Origin: Stenotrophomonas sp. ASS1
GTDB lineage: Bacteria > Pseudomonadota > Gammaproteobacteria > Xanthomonadales > Xanthomonadaceae
DNA: 64,000 nt
Reading direction: 5' to 3'
NCBI RefSeq assembly: GCF_004346925.1
Contig: NZ_CP031167.1
Location: forward strand, 3,554,001-3,618,000
The position numbers and the translations under genes were made by a program. The notes under the pieces were generated by a model. It saw only the letters and a program-made list of their open reading frames with translations. It was not told the origin of the DNA and ran no database searches. Below, piece by piece: positions 9,080 to 16,817 of the stretch. Numbering within the stretch: the stretch's first letter is position 1; every line of letters begins with the position of its first letter.

Positions 9080-10182
9080 CCGCCGTGGCCCTCGGCCGCG
9101 ACCGGCGCCGGTGCATCCGCCGGCTTGGCACCCGTGGCCGGTGCCGCGTCCTTGGCTGCGACCTTCAGGCCCGGGCGCAGCTTGCCGGTGCCATCGACCA
9201 CGATGCGCTGGCCCGCTTCCAGGCCCTGCCTGATCTCGACCACGCCGGCACGGCGCGCGCCGGTGACCACATCCACGCGCTCGACGCTGTCGTCGGCGGT
9301 GATGCGGTACACGAAGGTATCGCGACCGACCTGCACCACGGCGATTTCCGGAATCACCAGCGCCGGGCGCTCAGGGTGGAACAGGCGCACGTCCAGCAGC
9401 ATGCCCGGGCGCAGGGCATGGTCGCCGTTGGCGAAGTCGGCCCGTACGGTCACCGCACGGGTGGCCGGATCGATGCGTGCGTCGACGGTGCTGACCACCC
9501 CCTCGAAGGTACGGCCTGGCCACGCCACGCTGGTTGCACTGACCTTGTCACCGACGCCGAGCGCGGCCAGTTCCACTTCCGGCACCTGGAAATCGATGTG
9601 CATGTGTTCGATGTCGTCGAGCGTGGCGATCACCGTGGTCGGCGTCAGCAACGTGCCCGGGCTGACCTGGCGGATGCCGAGCACACCGGCGAACGGTGCA
9701 CGCACGCGGCGGTCACCGATGTCCGACTGCATCTGCGCCACACGCGCCTCGGCGGCATCGCGGATCGATTTCTGCGTATCCAGCGTGGCGCTGGACACCA
9801 GCCGCTGCGTGGCCAGCTCGCGCTGGCGCCTGTACAGCTGGTCGGCCTCATGGAAGGTGGCCTGCGCCTGCACCAGCGCGGCCTCCTGGGCCTGCCCGCG
9901 CAGGGTCACGATCGGCGCACCAGCGGCAACATGCTGGCCGCTTTCGAAGTGCACCTTCTCGACGATCTCGCTGACCTTGGCCGTGACGCTGATCGATTCG
10001 CGCGCCTTGGCCGTACCCAGTGCCTGCAGCGTGTCATTCCACTGCGTGGACTGCACGACCTGCGCGGTGACCGGCACCGCTTCTCCCTGCCGACGGGCGG
10101 CGGCCTCCTGTTTGCCCGCGCACCCGGCCAGCACGGCCAGGCTGAGGCCAAGGGCCAGGGTCGAAGCGATGCGAGCCAACAT
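9076..10182 (-). CDS. smeM: RND efflux periplasmic adaptor lipoprotein (probably SmeM)
   Basis: A 368-residue membrane-fusion protein linking the permease to an outer-membrane channel. The start is set at ATG 10182, not the longer open frame. An AGGA lies six bases upstream, and the protein then begins with a clean lipoprotein signal ending LAVLAGC (lipidated Cys21). A lipoyl-type half motif (VHFESGQHVAAGAPIVTL), a helical hairpin (QATFHEADQLYRRQRELA), the second half (IGDRRVRAPFAGVLGIRQV) and beta-barrel/MP domains follow in the usual order. It ends in a Pro/Ala-rich tail. It is the first gene of the operon adaptor - permease - acetyltransferase. Confidence 0.92.
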   Translation of the reverse strand: MLARIASTLALGLSLAVLAGCAGKQEAAARRQGEAVPVTAQVVQSTQWNDTLQALGTAKARESISVTAKVSEIVEKVHFESGQHVAAGAPIVTLRGQAQEAALVQAQATFHEADQLYRRQRELATQRLVSSATLDTQKSIRDAAEARVAQMQSDIGDRRVRAPFAGVLGIRQVSPGTLLTPTTVIATLDDIEHMHIDFQVPEVELAALGVGDKVSATSVAWPGRTFEGVVSTVDARIDPATRAVTVRADFANGDHALRPGMLLDVRLFHPERPALVIPEIAVVQVGRDTFVYRITADDSVERVDVVTGARRAGVVEIRQGLEAGQRIVVDGTGKLRPGLKVAAKDAAPATGAKPADAPAPVAAEGHGG

Positions 10183-10404
10183 GAACGGTCCTGAGTGATC
10201 CACGGCCGCCGAGTGTAGGCAAGCGCCCACAGAAGCGATATGTGCCAAGCGTTTACTGGCGTGGAACCGGCGTCGCGATAGCGCCGTGAACCCGTTCCGT
10301 GCAAGGCTGACCGCAGCGGTGTCGGCATGTGTCGAGGTGTATCCAGCCGTGCACCGCAGGCGTTGCCATCGTAGAGTCGAAGCTGCCCGGCAGAGGGCGT
10401 CGGG

Positions 10405-10446
10405 CGGGGGCGGATCCTGGCGGGGATCCGGCCCCGGTTTTTTTTT
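10405..10446 (+). terminator. Strong intrinsic terminator on the plus strand without an upstream plus-strand gene
   Basis: The stem pairs CGGGGGCGGATCC with GGATCCGGCCCCG (one mismatch) around a six-base loop, and nine T residues follow immediately at 10438-10446. The U-tract exists only in the plus-strand reading. The flanking genes (TonB receptor, efflux adaptor) are both on the minus strand. The intervening 10183-10404 contains no convincing plus-strand ORF, so this may end a small RNA. Confidence 0.7.
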
Positions 10447-10458
10447 ACACCCGGCGGA

Positions 10459-12522
10459 TCAGTACCGGTAGTTCACCTTCATCCACAGGCTGCGGCCCGG
10501 CTCGTTGATGCGCACCGGGTCAGCCGGAAAACCGAAGTCGGCGCTGCCGGCCAGATTCAGGTGCTCGCTGTAGGCACGGTCGAACAGGTTGTCGACGCCC
10601 GCGCTGAGCTGCAGCTGCGAACTGAAGCGGTAAGCAGCGTTGAGCGCGAAGGTGGCGAAGCCGGCACTCGGCCCCAGGTCCTGCGCGACCACATTGCCTT
10701 GGCCATTTGCGACACGATGCTGGTGGGTCACCGCGCGCAGCAGCGCACCGGCACTCCAGCGCTGGCCTTCCCAGTTCGCGCTCAGGCGTGCTTCCAGTGG
10801 TGGCATCTGCGGCAACGGGCGATGCTGGTCGCGGTTCTCGCCCCAGGCATAGGCCAGCGTGCCGCCCAGCTTCCACTGCTCTGCCACGCTCACTTCCAGG
10901 CCCGCCTCGGCACCGGCAATGCGGGCATCGACGTTGCGGGCCTGGCTCATGCCCATCATGCCGCTGCCGTGGTAGGTGAACAGGATGTAGTCCTGGATCT
11001 GCCCGGCGTACGCCGACACCCACGCCTGCACACGGGGCCCCTTGTATTGCATGCCCACATCAAGCTGGGTGGTGCGCTCGGGCTGCACGCCGGTGAACGC
11101 GTTCACCGCACCGGCCGGGCCGTGGTTGGGCGAGAACAGCTCCCAGTAGTCGGGCATGCGTTCACTGTGGCCGAGGCCGGCGTACCAGGTCAGGCCATCG
11201 GCCAGATCCTGCTCGTAGCGCAGGAAGCCGCTGCCAAGCCATTCCTTGCGCTGCAGGCCAGCGGTCGGATTCGGCCGGTTGCCCATCATCCCGCGCACCG
11301 ACTGCCGCTCATCGCGGACGCTGGCGCGGTCGATGCGCAGGCCGCTGATCCAGCGCTGGTCGGTGCCGGCGCCGAGGGTCAACTCGGTGAACACGCCATA
11401 GCGGCGGAAGTTGGCATCGGTTTCCCAGGCGGCCTGGCGGTAGGTGTCGCGGCCCATGCCCATGCGACCACGATGGCGGCTGTCTTCGCCATCCATACCC
11501 GCCACCAGCTGCACATCCTGCCAGCGCCACTCGGAACTGACCCGGCCGCCCTGGGTACGGCGATCCACGTTCGACGCCATCGGCATCGGCATCATGCTGT
11601 TCGGGTTCGGCGCGCGCAGCGTGTAGTTGTCCATCACATGGTCGGCGTTGTTGTAGTACACGTTGGCCTGCAACGTGTCCCATGCCCCCGGCAGGTTGCG
11701 CTTCTCGAAACGCGCCGCGTAGCTGGTGCGTTCGAACGCGGCACCGTCCATGCCACGGCCCGCGTAACGCGCGATCGCATCACCGGCACCGGCGGAAATT
11801 TCCAGCAGCGTGTCGGCATCCGGCGTCCAGCCGATGGCTACGTCGCCGTTCCACTTGCGCCACTTCGACGGCACCACGTCACCGTGGCCGTCCTTGTAGT
11901 CATCGGCTTCGGAACGGTTGCCGCTGGCGCGTACGTAGCCTGTCGGGTTGCCCAGGGTCAGGTCCAGCACCTGGTCGTTGCGGTTGCGCGAACCGACCAG
12001 CGCACTGGCATCGGCACGCAGGCCCGGCTCCTCGAAGCGCGGCGTATCGCGCTCGAAACGCACGGTGCCGGCCGACGCGCCCGCCCCCCAGCGCACGCTC
12101 TGCGGGCCCTTGATGATGGTCAGCCGGTCGAAGCTTTCCGGCGCGATGTAGGACAGCGGATTGTCCATGCGCGACGGGCAGGCACCGATCAGGTTGCCAT
12201 CGTTGCTGAGGATGTTCAGGCGCGAACCGAACATGCCGCGCAGCACCGGGTCACCGTTGGTGCCGCCGTTGCGGATGGCGGAAAAACCGGGAACGGTCTT
12301 CAGGTAATCGGCACCGTCGCTGGCCGGCACCGGCTGCCGCGGCAGGCGCGGATCGGTCACCCAGTGCAACGGGGACGACGGTGCGGCGGCGGTGACCACC
12401 ATCGTGTCGAGGGTACGCGCCTCTTCGGCAGGCGCAGCGTGGGCCAGTGACGCGGCCACGGCCAGGCCAAGGGCAACCGGCAGGCGCGCGCAGGCGCCCG
12501 CGGGGCGGGAAGTCATTTTCAT
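10459..12522 (-). CDS. TonB-dependent copper receptor (OprC/NosA type)
   Basis: A 687-residue outer-membrane beta-barrel receptor. The signal peptide ends at about residue 29 (SLAHA). A TonB-box-like LDTMVVTAA follows, then a plug domain (LKTVPGFSAIRNGGTNGDPV, RLTIIKGPQSVRWG) and a barrel ending in the terminal aromatic (MKVNYRY). Methionine-rich loops stand out: MMPMPM (about 310), RMGMGRD (about 353) and GSGMMGMSQ (about 520). Together with PVLRGMFGSRLNILSNDG these are typical of the OprC/NosA copper receptors. It probably imports copper or supplies it to periplasmic enzymes. The ATG at 12522 has GGAG eight bases upstream. The next gene upstream (DUF2946, Met/His-rich) is on the same strand 72 bp away, suggesting a copper-handling operon. 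Confidence 0.92.
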   Translation of the reverse strand: MKMTSRPAGACARLPVALGLAVAASLAHAAPAEEARTLDTMVVTAAAPSSPLHWVTDPRLPRQPVPASDGADYLKTVPGFSAIRNGGTNGDPVLRGMFGSRLNILSNDGNLIGACPSRMDNPLSYIAPESFDRLTIIKGPQSVRWGAGASAGTVRFERDTPRFEEPGLRADASALVGSRNRNDQVLDLTLGNPTGYVRASGNRSEADDYKDGHGDVVPSKWRKWNGDVAIGWTPDADTLLEISAGAGDAIARYAGRGMDGAAFERTSYAARFEKRNLPGAWDTLQANVYYNNADHVMDNYTLRAPNPNSMMPMPMASNVDRRTQGGRVSSEWRWQDVQLVAGMDGEDSRHRGRMGMGRDTYRQAAWETDANFRRYGVFTELTLGAGTDQRWISGLRIDRASVRDERQSVRGMMGNRPNPTAGLQRKEWLGSGFLRYEQDLADGLTWYAGLGHSERMPDYWELFSPNHGPAGAVNAFTGVQPERTTQLDVGMQYKGPRVQAWVSAYAGQIQDYILFTYHGSGMMGMSQARNVDARIAGAEAGLEVSVAEQWKLGGTLAYAWGENRDQHRPLPQMPPLEARLSANWEGQRWSAGALLRAVTHQHRVANGQGNVVAQDLGPSAGFATFALNAAYRFSSQLQLSAGVDNLFDRAYSEHLNLAGSADFGFPADPVRINEPGRSLWMKVNYRY

Positions 12523-12594
12523 CGGAACAGCTCCAAAGTACGCACGCGCGCACGGCGCCGGGTCAGGCGTCGTGCGGCAGATTCGATAGGGATA

Positions 12595-13026
12595 TCAGCG
12601 GACGAAGGAGAGGCGCGGCGGCCCGCGCGCGGCATGCGCCGGCCAACGCAGCGCCGGCAGCACCTGTTGCGACCACGGGAACACCAGGCGCGGCCGCCAC
12701 AGCAGCGGCAACAGCAGCACCAGCACCGCCAGCCACGGCAGCAGGCGCATGGCCAGCACACAGTATTCGCAGGCTTCGCCGTGCATGGCGTGGGGGTCGG
12801 GCGGGCGGCTGGGCGCGGCCGGCGCGGCGCCGTGCTGATCGTGCCCGGCCATGGCCATGTCGTGCATGTCATGGCCCATGGCGGCGTGGTCCATGCCTGC
12901 CATCGCGGCATGCTCCATCGGCTGCGCCTGCAGCGCGCGGCTGACCAGCGGCGCAAGCACCATCAACAGCGTCGCCAGGACGGCGAGCTGGAGCAGGAGG
13001 CGCTGCGGGCGGGACAGGCGGGTCAC
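12595..13026 (-). CDS. DUF2946-like Met/His-rich membrane protein
   Basis: A 143-residue protein. The start is taken at GTG 13026, which gives a positively charged signal-anchor (VTRLSRPQRLLLQLAVLATL). A strikingly His/Met/Asp-rich stretch follows (HAAMAGMDHAAMGHDMHDMA), with the family-type cysteine pair in CEYC. One more hydrophobic helix (LLPWLAVLVLLLPLLWRP) precedes a basic C-terminus. The composition suggests periplasmic copper (or other soft metal) binding. The function is inferred from composition and from the downstream copper receptor; DUF2946 proteins have no settled biochemical role to my knowledge. The ribosome-binding site is weak, so the exact start is uncertain. Confidence 0.75.
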   Translation of the reverse strand: MTRLSRPQRLLLQLAVLATLLMVLAPLVSRALQAQPMEHAAMAGMDHAAMGHDMHDMAMAGHDQHGAAPAAPSRPPDPHAMHGEACEYCVLAMRLLPWLAVLVLLLPLLWRPRLVFPWSQQVLPALRWPAHAARGPPRLSFVR

Positions 13027-13172
13027 CCCGCTAGTGTAGAGCCGGGTCCAGGGTTGCCCGTGCGACGAACCGTCGCAGGAGGGGTTTTTCGGCAGGGCTG
13101 CGCCCTGCACCCGCAGAGGCCACGTCCACGGCAAGAGCCGAAGCAACATCAAAAGCTGGCTTCCTGTGGGTA

Positions 13173-13274
13173 GGCGGGGTGGGTCCGGTTGCGGGGGCCG
13201 CTGCAAGTACGTCCATGTAAGCTCGGTCGCCGCATCCATGCGGCTCACGCCCCCGCAACCGGACCCACCCCGCC
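13173..13274 (+). repeat. Cruciform element A (26-bp perfect arms)
   Basis: The left arm 13173-13198 and right arm 13249-13274 are perfect reverse complements over 26 bp (beginning GGCGGGGTGGGTCCGG). They enclose a 50-base core with CTGCAAGTACGTCC, TGTAAGCT and a small hairpin CCGCATCCATGCGG. The core is shared, inverted, with element B. The 3' flank GACAGAT is shared too. Confidence 0.85.
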
Positions 13275-13298
13275 TTCGACAGATTTCTGCGATCTGCA

Positions 13299-13389
13299 GT
13301 AGATCCACGCCATGCGTGGATGAATCTCCATCGGAATCGAATATTTCGAATTGGAATCGAAATGCATCCACGCATGGCGTGGATCTACC
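13299..13389. repeat. GTAG-tagged inverted pair (SMAG-like)
   Basis: GTAGATCCACGCCATGCGTGG and its inverted partner CCACGCATGGCGTGGATCTAC face each other across about 40 bases. The same unit recurs at 48.51-48.56 kb. Confidence 0.7.
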
Positions 13390-13440
13390 GTGTCGACCAA
13401 GGTCGACACCTACCAACAGCCGCCAGGATCTGTCAGAGGT

Positions 13441-13615
13441 GGGGCGGTGTCGGAGTGCGGGGTGTCAGCCGCATGGGCCCGAGGCATGCCTCGGGCGGGT
13501 TGGGCAGGACGCCCAACCCCGGTCTTGCCGTGTGCGCAGGACTGCGCACACGAGCAAGCGGCTGCCAAGCTTACAGGGACGTACTTGCAGCGTCCCCGCA
13601 CTCCGACACCGCCCC
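13441..13615 (-). repeat. Cruciform element B (22-bp perfect arms), inverted relative to A
   Basis: Arms 13441-13462 and 13594-13615 are perfect 22-bp reverse complements (GGGGCGGTGTCGGAGTGCGG...). The 131-base interior ends with ACGTACTTGCAGCG, the reverse complement of the element A core start. It also holds three further hairpins: CCCGAGGCATGCCTCGGG, GTTGGGCAGGACGCCCAAC and GTGTGCGCAGGACTGCGCAC. Confidence 0.85.
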
Positions 13616-13701
13616 GCCAACCCACGGAATGCCGCTTCTGCTGTTGCTGTTGCCTTTGTCCGCAGCAGGTGCAGGGCTGCAAGCCCTGCTCGACCAACCC
13701 C

Positions 13702-14685
13702 TCACACCGTGATGGTCTGGGTCAGTGACTCCCACGTCGGTGGCACCGGCCACGCCGCCGCCTGGTTGCCATCCAGCACCCTGCGCAGATCACGCGGATC
13801 GATCTGCGGTGCCAGCACGTGCACCAGCTCCAGCGCGTAATCACGCAGCACGCGATCGCGAGGCAGCACCGCCCAGGCAATGCACTCAGTGATCGGCTCC
13901 GGGGCCGGCCACGACCTCAGGTCTTCGTCGTTGGAACTGACCGCCATCTCCGCCAGCAGGCCCACGCCCAGACCGGTACGTACGTAGGTCTTGATCAGGT
14001 CGGCATCGAGTGCGGTCAGCGCCAGATCCGGCACCAGGCCGTTCGCAGCGAAGGCGCGCTGCAACGAGGAATTCGGCCGGGTCGAGGATTCGTAGCTGAT
14101 CAATGGCTGGCGGGCAAGCGCGGCCAGGTCTGGGGCGCGGCCGGCGCGGTCCAGCGGGTGGCCCTTCGGTACCACCACCAGGCGCCGCCAGCGGAACAGC
14201 GGCACCGCGATGCCATCGGTGGGCTCACCGCCAGCGGTGCTGATGATCGCAATATCGGCATCACCCTGGTTCAAGCGGTCCAGCGCGTCGGCTTCGCCGG
14301 CCTGCTGCAGGTGCACGCTCACCTGGGGATAGGCCTGCTTGATCGCTGCCACCGCCGGCGGCAGCACGAAGCGCGCCTGGGTGTGGGTGGTGGTCAGGAT
14401 CAGCTGGCCCTGGCTCTCGCGGCGCTGGTTGGCCGCGTAGGTGCGGATGTTGTTGGCCTCGGCCAGCACCGCGCGGGCGCGGGCGATCACCTCGGTGCCG
14501 GCCGGGGTGACCGACTCCAGGCTGCGGCCCTTGCGCACGAACAAGAGGAAACCCAGCTCGTCCTCCAGCTGCTTGAGCTGCTTGGACAGGCCGGGCTGGG
14601 TGGCGTGCACGCGCGAGGCGGCCAGCGTGATGTTCAGCTCGGCGTCGGCGATGGCAACCAGGTAGCGCAGCTGGGTCAGCGTCAT
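13702..14685 (-). CDS. cysB: LysR-type regulator CysB
   Basis: A 327-residue LysR-family transcription factor of the CysB/Cbl branch. The N-terminal winged helix-turn-helix reads MTLTQLRYLVAIADAELNIT with the recognition segment TQPGLSKQLKQLEDELG. The co-inducer domain begins LILTTTHTQARFVLPPAV; the TTTHTQARY-type motif is diagnostic of CysB, which senses N-acetylserine/O-acetylserine. Later motifs DADIAIISTAGGE and TYVRTGLGVGLLAEMA also fit. The start at ATG 14685 agrees with homologues; longer upstream frame is not conserved-looking. It is divergent from cysK, its expected target. It activates sulfur assimilation genes under sulfur limitation. Confidence 0.92.
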   Translation of the reverse strand: MTLTQLRYLVAIADAELNITLAASRVHATQPGLSKQLKQLEDELGFLLFVRKGRSLESVTPAGTEVIARARAVLAEANNIRTYAANQRRESQGQLILTTTHTQARFVLPPAVAAIKQAYPQVSVHLQQAGEADALDRLNQGDADIAIISTAGGEPTDGIAVPLFRWRRLVVVPKGHPLDRAGRAPDLAALARQPLISYESSTRPNSSLQRAFAANGLVPDLALTALDADLIKTYVRTGLGVGLLAEMAVSSNDEDLRSWPAPEPITECIAWAVLPRDRVLRDYALELVHVLAPQIDPRDLRRVLDGNQAAAWPVPPTWESLTQTITV

Positions 14686-14744
14686 GGGAGGCAGGCGCGT
14701 GGGGCGGAGGTCCACTCTAGGGTCAATTGCCGTCACCAGCTTAT

Positions 14745-14755
14745 AACCAAAGGTT
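14745..14755. promoter_or_regulatory. Candidate CysB site in the cysB-cysK divergent region
   Basis: The dyad AACC-AAA-GGTT lies within TTATAACCAAAGGTTGTTTA in the 206-bp region between the divergent cysB and cysK starts. AT-rich sequence here contrasts with its surroundings. LysR-type regulators bind such dyads upstream of their targets. The assignment is inference from location. Confidence 0.45.
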
Positions 14756-14891
14756 GTTTAAGAAAGGTATCTGGTCATTTCCGGGCGTCATATGCCGGCG
14801 CTACGGTCAGCCGGCAGCCGCTGGCCTGAACAGCCAGCCCTCCCCCTTCGCCCGCCGAAGCCCGGCGCGGCCCCGTTTCCGGAGCGCTTCC

Positions 14892-15851
14892 ATGGCCCTG
14901 TACGACTCCATCCTCGATACCGTCGGCAACACCCCCATCGTCAGGCTGCAGCGCCTGGCGCCCGCGCAGGTCAGCGTCTACGCCAAGGTCGAGTCGTTCA
15001 ACCCGGGCGGTTCGGTGAAGGACCGTCTGGCGCTGGCGATCATCCTCGACGCCGAGGCACGCGGCCTGCTCAAGCCAGGCGACACCATTGTCGAAGCCAC
15101 TTCAGGCAACACTGGCGTGGCACTGGCGATGGTCGCCGCCGCGCGCGGCTACAAGTTCGTGGCCACCATGGTCGAGACCTTCTCGGTGGAGCGCCGCAAG
15201 CTGATGCGCGCTTACGGTGCCAAGGTGATCCTGACCCCGGCCGCCGAGCGCGGCAGCGGCATGGTGCGCAAGGCGGCCGAGCTGGCCGAGCAGCACGGCT
15301 GGTTCCTGGCCAGCCAGTTCGCCAACCCGGCCAACCCGGCCTACCACCGCAACACCACCGCTGCCGAGATCCTGCGCGACTTCGCCGGCAAGCGGCTGGA
15401 CTACTTCGTCAGCGGCTGGGGCACTGGCGGCACGCTTACCGGCGTGGGCGAAGTGCTGAAGGTCGCGCGCCCGCAGACCCGCATCATCGCCACCGAACCG
15501 GCCGGTGCCGCGCTGCTGAAGGGCGATGACTGGAAGCCGCACAAGATCCAGGGCTGGACCCCGGACTTCGTGCCGGACGTGCTCAACCGCGATGTGGTGG
15601 ACGAACTGGTCTCGGTCGAAGATGACCGCGCGATCGCCACCGCGCGTCGCCTGGCTGCGGAGGAAGGCATCTTCGTCGGCATTTCCGCCGGCGCCACCGT
15701 GGCGAGCGCGCTGGACGTGGCCGCCCGCGCTGAACCGGGCTCGGTGATCCTGGCAATGCTGCCCGATACCGGCGAGCGCTATTTCTCCACACCACTGTTC
15801 GCCGATGTGAATGAGGGTTCCGACGACGACTGGCTGGCCGGCCTGCCGTGA
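14892..15851 (+). CDS. cysK: Cysteine synthase A (O-acetylserine sulfhydrylase)
   Basis: A 319-residue PLP enzyme that makes cysteine from O-acetylserine and sulfide in the cytoplasm. It carries the PLP lysine in NPGGSVKDR (K43), the substrate loop TSGNTG (71-76), the phosphate-binding GTGGT (about 176) and the C-terminal SAGA motif. ATG 14892 is chosen because GGAG stands seven bases upstream and the protein then begins with the typical YDSILDTVGNTPIVRL. The open frame extends 55 codons upstream but without family similarity. MVETFSVERRKLMRAYGAK resembles CysK rather than CysM. It is divergent from cysB. Confidence 0.95.
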   Translation: MALYDSILDTVGNTPIVRLQRLAPAQVSVYAKVESFNPGGSVKDRLALAIILDAEARGLLKPGDTIVEATSGNTGVALAMVAAARGYKFVATMVETFSVERRKLMRAYGAKVILTPAAERGSGMVRKAAELAEQHGWFLASQFANPANPAYHRNTTAAEILRDFAGKRLDYFVSGWGTGGTLTGVGEVLKVARPQTRIIATEPAGAALLKGDDWKPHKIQGWTPDFVPDVLNRDVVDELVSVEDDRAIATARRLAAEEGIFVGISAGATVASALDVAARAEPGSVILAMLPDTGERYFSTPLFADVNEGSDDDWLAGLP

Positions 15852-15857
15852 TGCATC

Positions 15858-15961
15858 GGGTCGGATCCCTTTCCTGCAGGGAAAGGGCTCTGACCCGGTT
15901 TGCCAGAACCATGGATCGCAGGGGTCAGAGCCTTTTCCGTGCGGGAAAAAGCTCTGAGCCC
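15858..15961. repeat. Two GGGTC-type hairpins
   Basis: The two imperfect palindromes are 15858-15896 (GGGTCGGATCCCTTTCC and its inverse around TGCA) and 15922-15961 (GGGTCAGAGCCTTTTCC and inverse around GTGC). They share the GGGTCxGA outer stem with copies at 2.84, 19.22, 23.10 and 40.03 kb. They lie after cysK and may terminate it. Confidence 0.7.
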
Positions 15962-16126
15962 TTTCTGCTTCAGCCTGCGTGAAGGCGTCGCCCGCCATCG
16001 TGCGTGAAGGCCGTCGGATCGCAGCGCGTGAGACGGTCATGACGCAGTATCGATGCCCTGTCCCCTACCGTGGGAACAGCCGGCGCAGATGCTGCGCGGA
16101 ACACCTCACAGGCAGGAGACGGACGC

Positions 16127-16726
16127 ATGAAGATCGAAGTTTGGCAGGGCGATATCACGACCCTGGCGGTGGATGCGATCGTCAACGCGGCCAATGAAAC
16201 ACTGCTCGGCGGCGGCGGCGTCGACGGCGCGATCCATCGCGCTGCCGGGCCGGCATTGCTGGCCGAGTGCGAGCAGTTGCCGGAGCTGCGTCCGGGCGTG
16301 CGTTGCCCAACCGGCGAAGTGCGCGCCACCGACGCTTACGCATTGCCTGCGCGGCATGTACTGCACACGGTGGGCCCGGTCTGGCACGACGGCCAGCGCG
16401 ACGAACCGGCATTGCTGGCCAACTGCTACTGGAAATCGCTGCAGTTGGCCGAGTCGCTGGGCGTGAAGTCGATCGCGTTCCCGGCGATCAGCTGCGGTGT
16501 GTATGGCTATCCGCTGTACCAGGCCGCGCAGATCGCAGTGACGGAAACACTGGCGTGGCAGCGCAGCCATGCACAGCCGATGCGCATCGTGCTGGTGGCG
16601 TTCAACACTGCTACGGCGAAGGCCTACCAGCAGGCATTGAGCGCCGCGGGACAAAGCACGGACAACGAACCGCGTGGATCGATGCTGCCGCCTCTGGGCG
16701 ATGCGGGCTTCGCCGCTGCGCACTGA
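16127..16726 (+). CDS. Macro-domain protein (O-acetyl-ADP-ribose deacetylase type)
   Basis: A 199-residue single macro domain. It shows the ADP-ribose-binding and catalytic elements of the MacroD/YmdB group: [23 protein letters not shown] (N20 and the GGGGVD loop at 28-33) and the phosphate-binding loop [12 protein letters not shown] at about residue 120. Such enzymes remove acetyl or ADP-ribose groups from O-acetyl-ADP-ribose or ADP-ribosylated targets. ATG 16127 is preceded by CAGGAGA at a good distance. About 30 residues beyond the domain at the C-terminus are not conserved-looking. It probably stands alone: a hairpin terminator follows. Confidence 0.92.
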   Translation: MKIEVWQGDITTLAVDAIVNAANETLLGGGGVDGAIHRAAGPALLAECEQLPELRPGVRCPTGEVRATDAYALPARHVLHTVGPVWHDGQRDEPALLANCYWKSLQLAESLGVKSIAFPAISCGVYGYPLYQAAQIAVTETLAWQRSHAQPMRIVLVAFNTATAKAYQQALSAAGQSTDNEPRGSMLPPLGDAGFAAAH

Positions 16727-16747
16727 ACCGCAGCGCTTCCAGTAAAA

Positions 16748-16776
16748 GGAAAGGCCGGGCATTGCCCGGCCTTTCC
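16748..16776. terminator. Bidirectional terminator hairpin
   Basis: GGAAAGGCCGGGC and GCCCGGCCTTTCC form a 13-bp stem around ATT, between the convergent macro-domain and PPC-lipoprotein genes. No long U-run on either side. Confidence 0.7.
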
Positions 16777-16817
16777 CGTTGCGGCCTTGAGGTCATCCAC
16801 GCTACGTGTGGATCACC

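Larger units (their letters stand above)
13027..13701. other. 675-bp intergenic region with nested palindromes, no gene
   Basis: No coding sequence is convincing here. The stretch is almost entirely built of inverted repeats: a truncated REP near 13031-13056, cruciform element A (13173-13274), a GTAG-tagged inverted pair (13299-13389), the hairpin TGTCGACCAAGGTCGACA (13391-13408) and cruciform element B (13441-13615). Promoters for the DUF2946/copper-receptor genes should lie near the left edge. Confidence 0.8.

Noticed and set aside
5870..10198. Very long plus-strand open frame (over 1400 codons)
   Set aside because: It is antisense to the RND permease and adaptor, rich in His/Arg/Gln as expected for a shadow frame in high-GC DNA, and has no recognisable domain.
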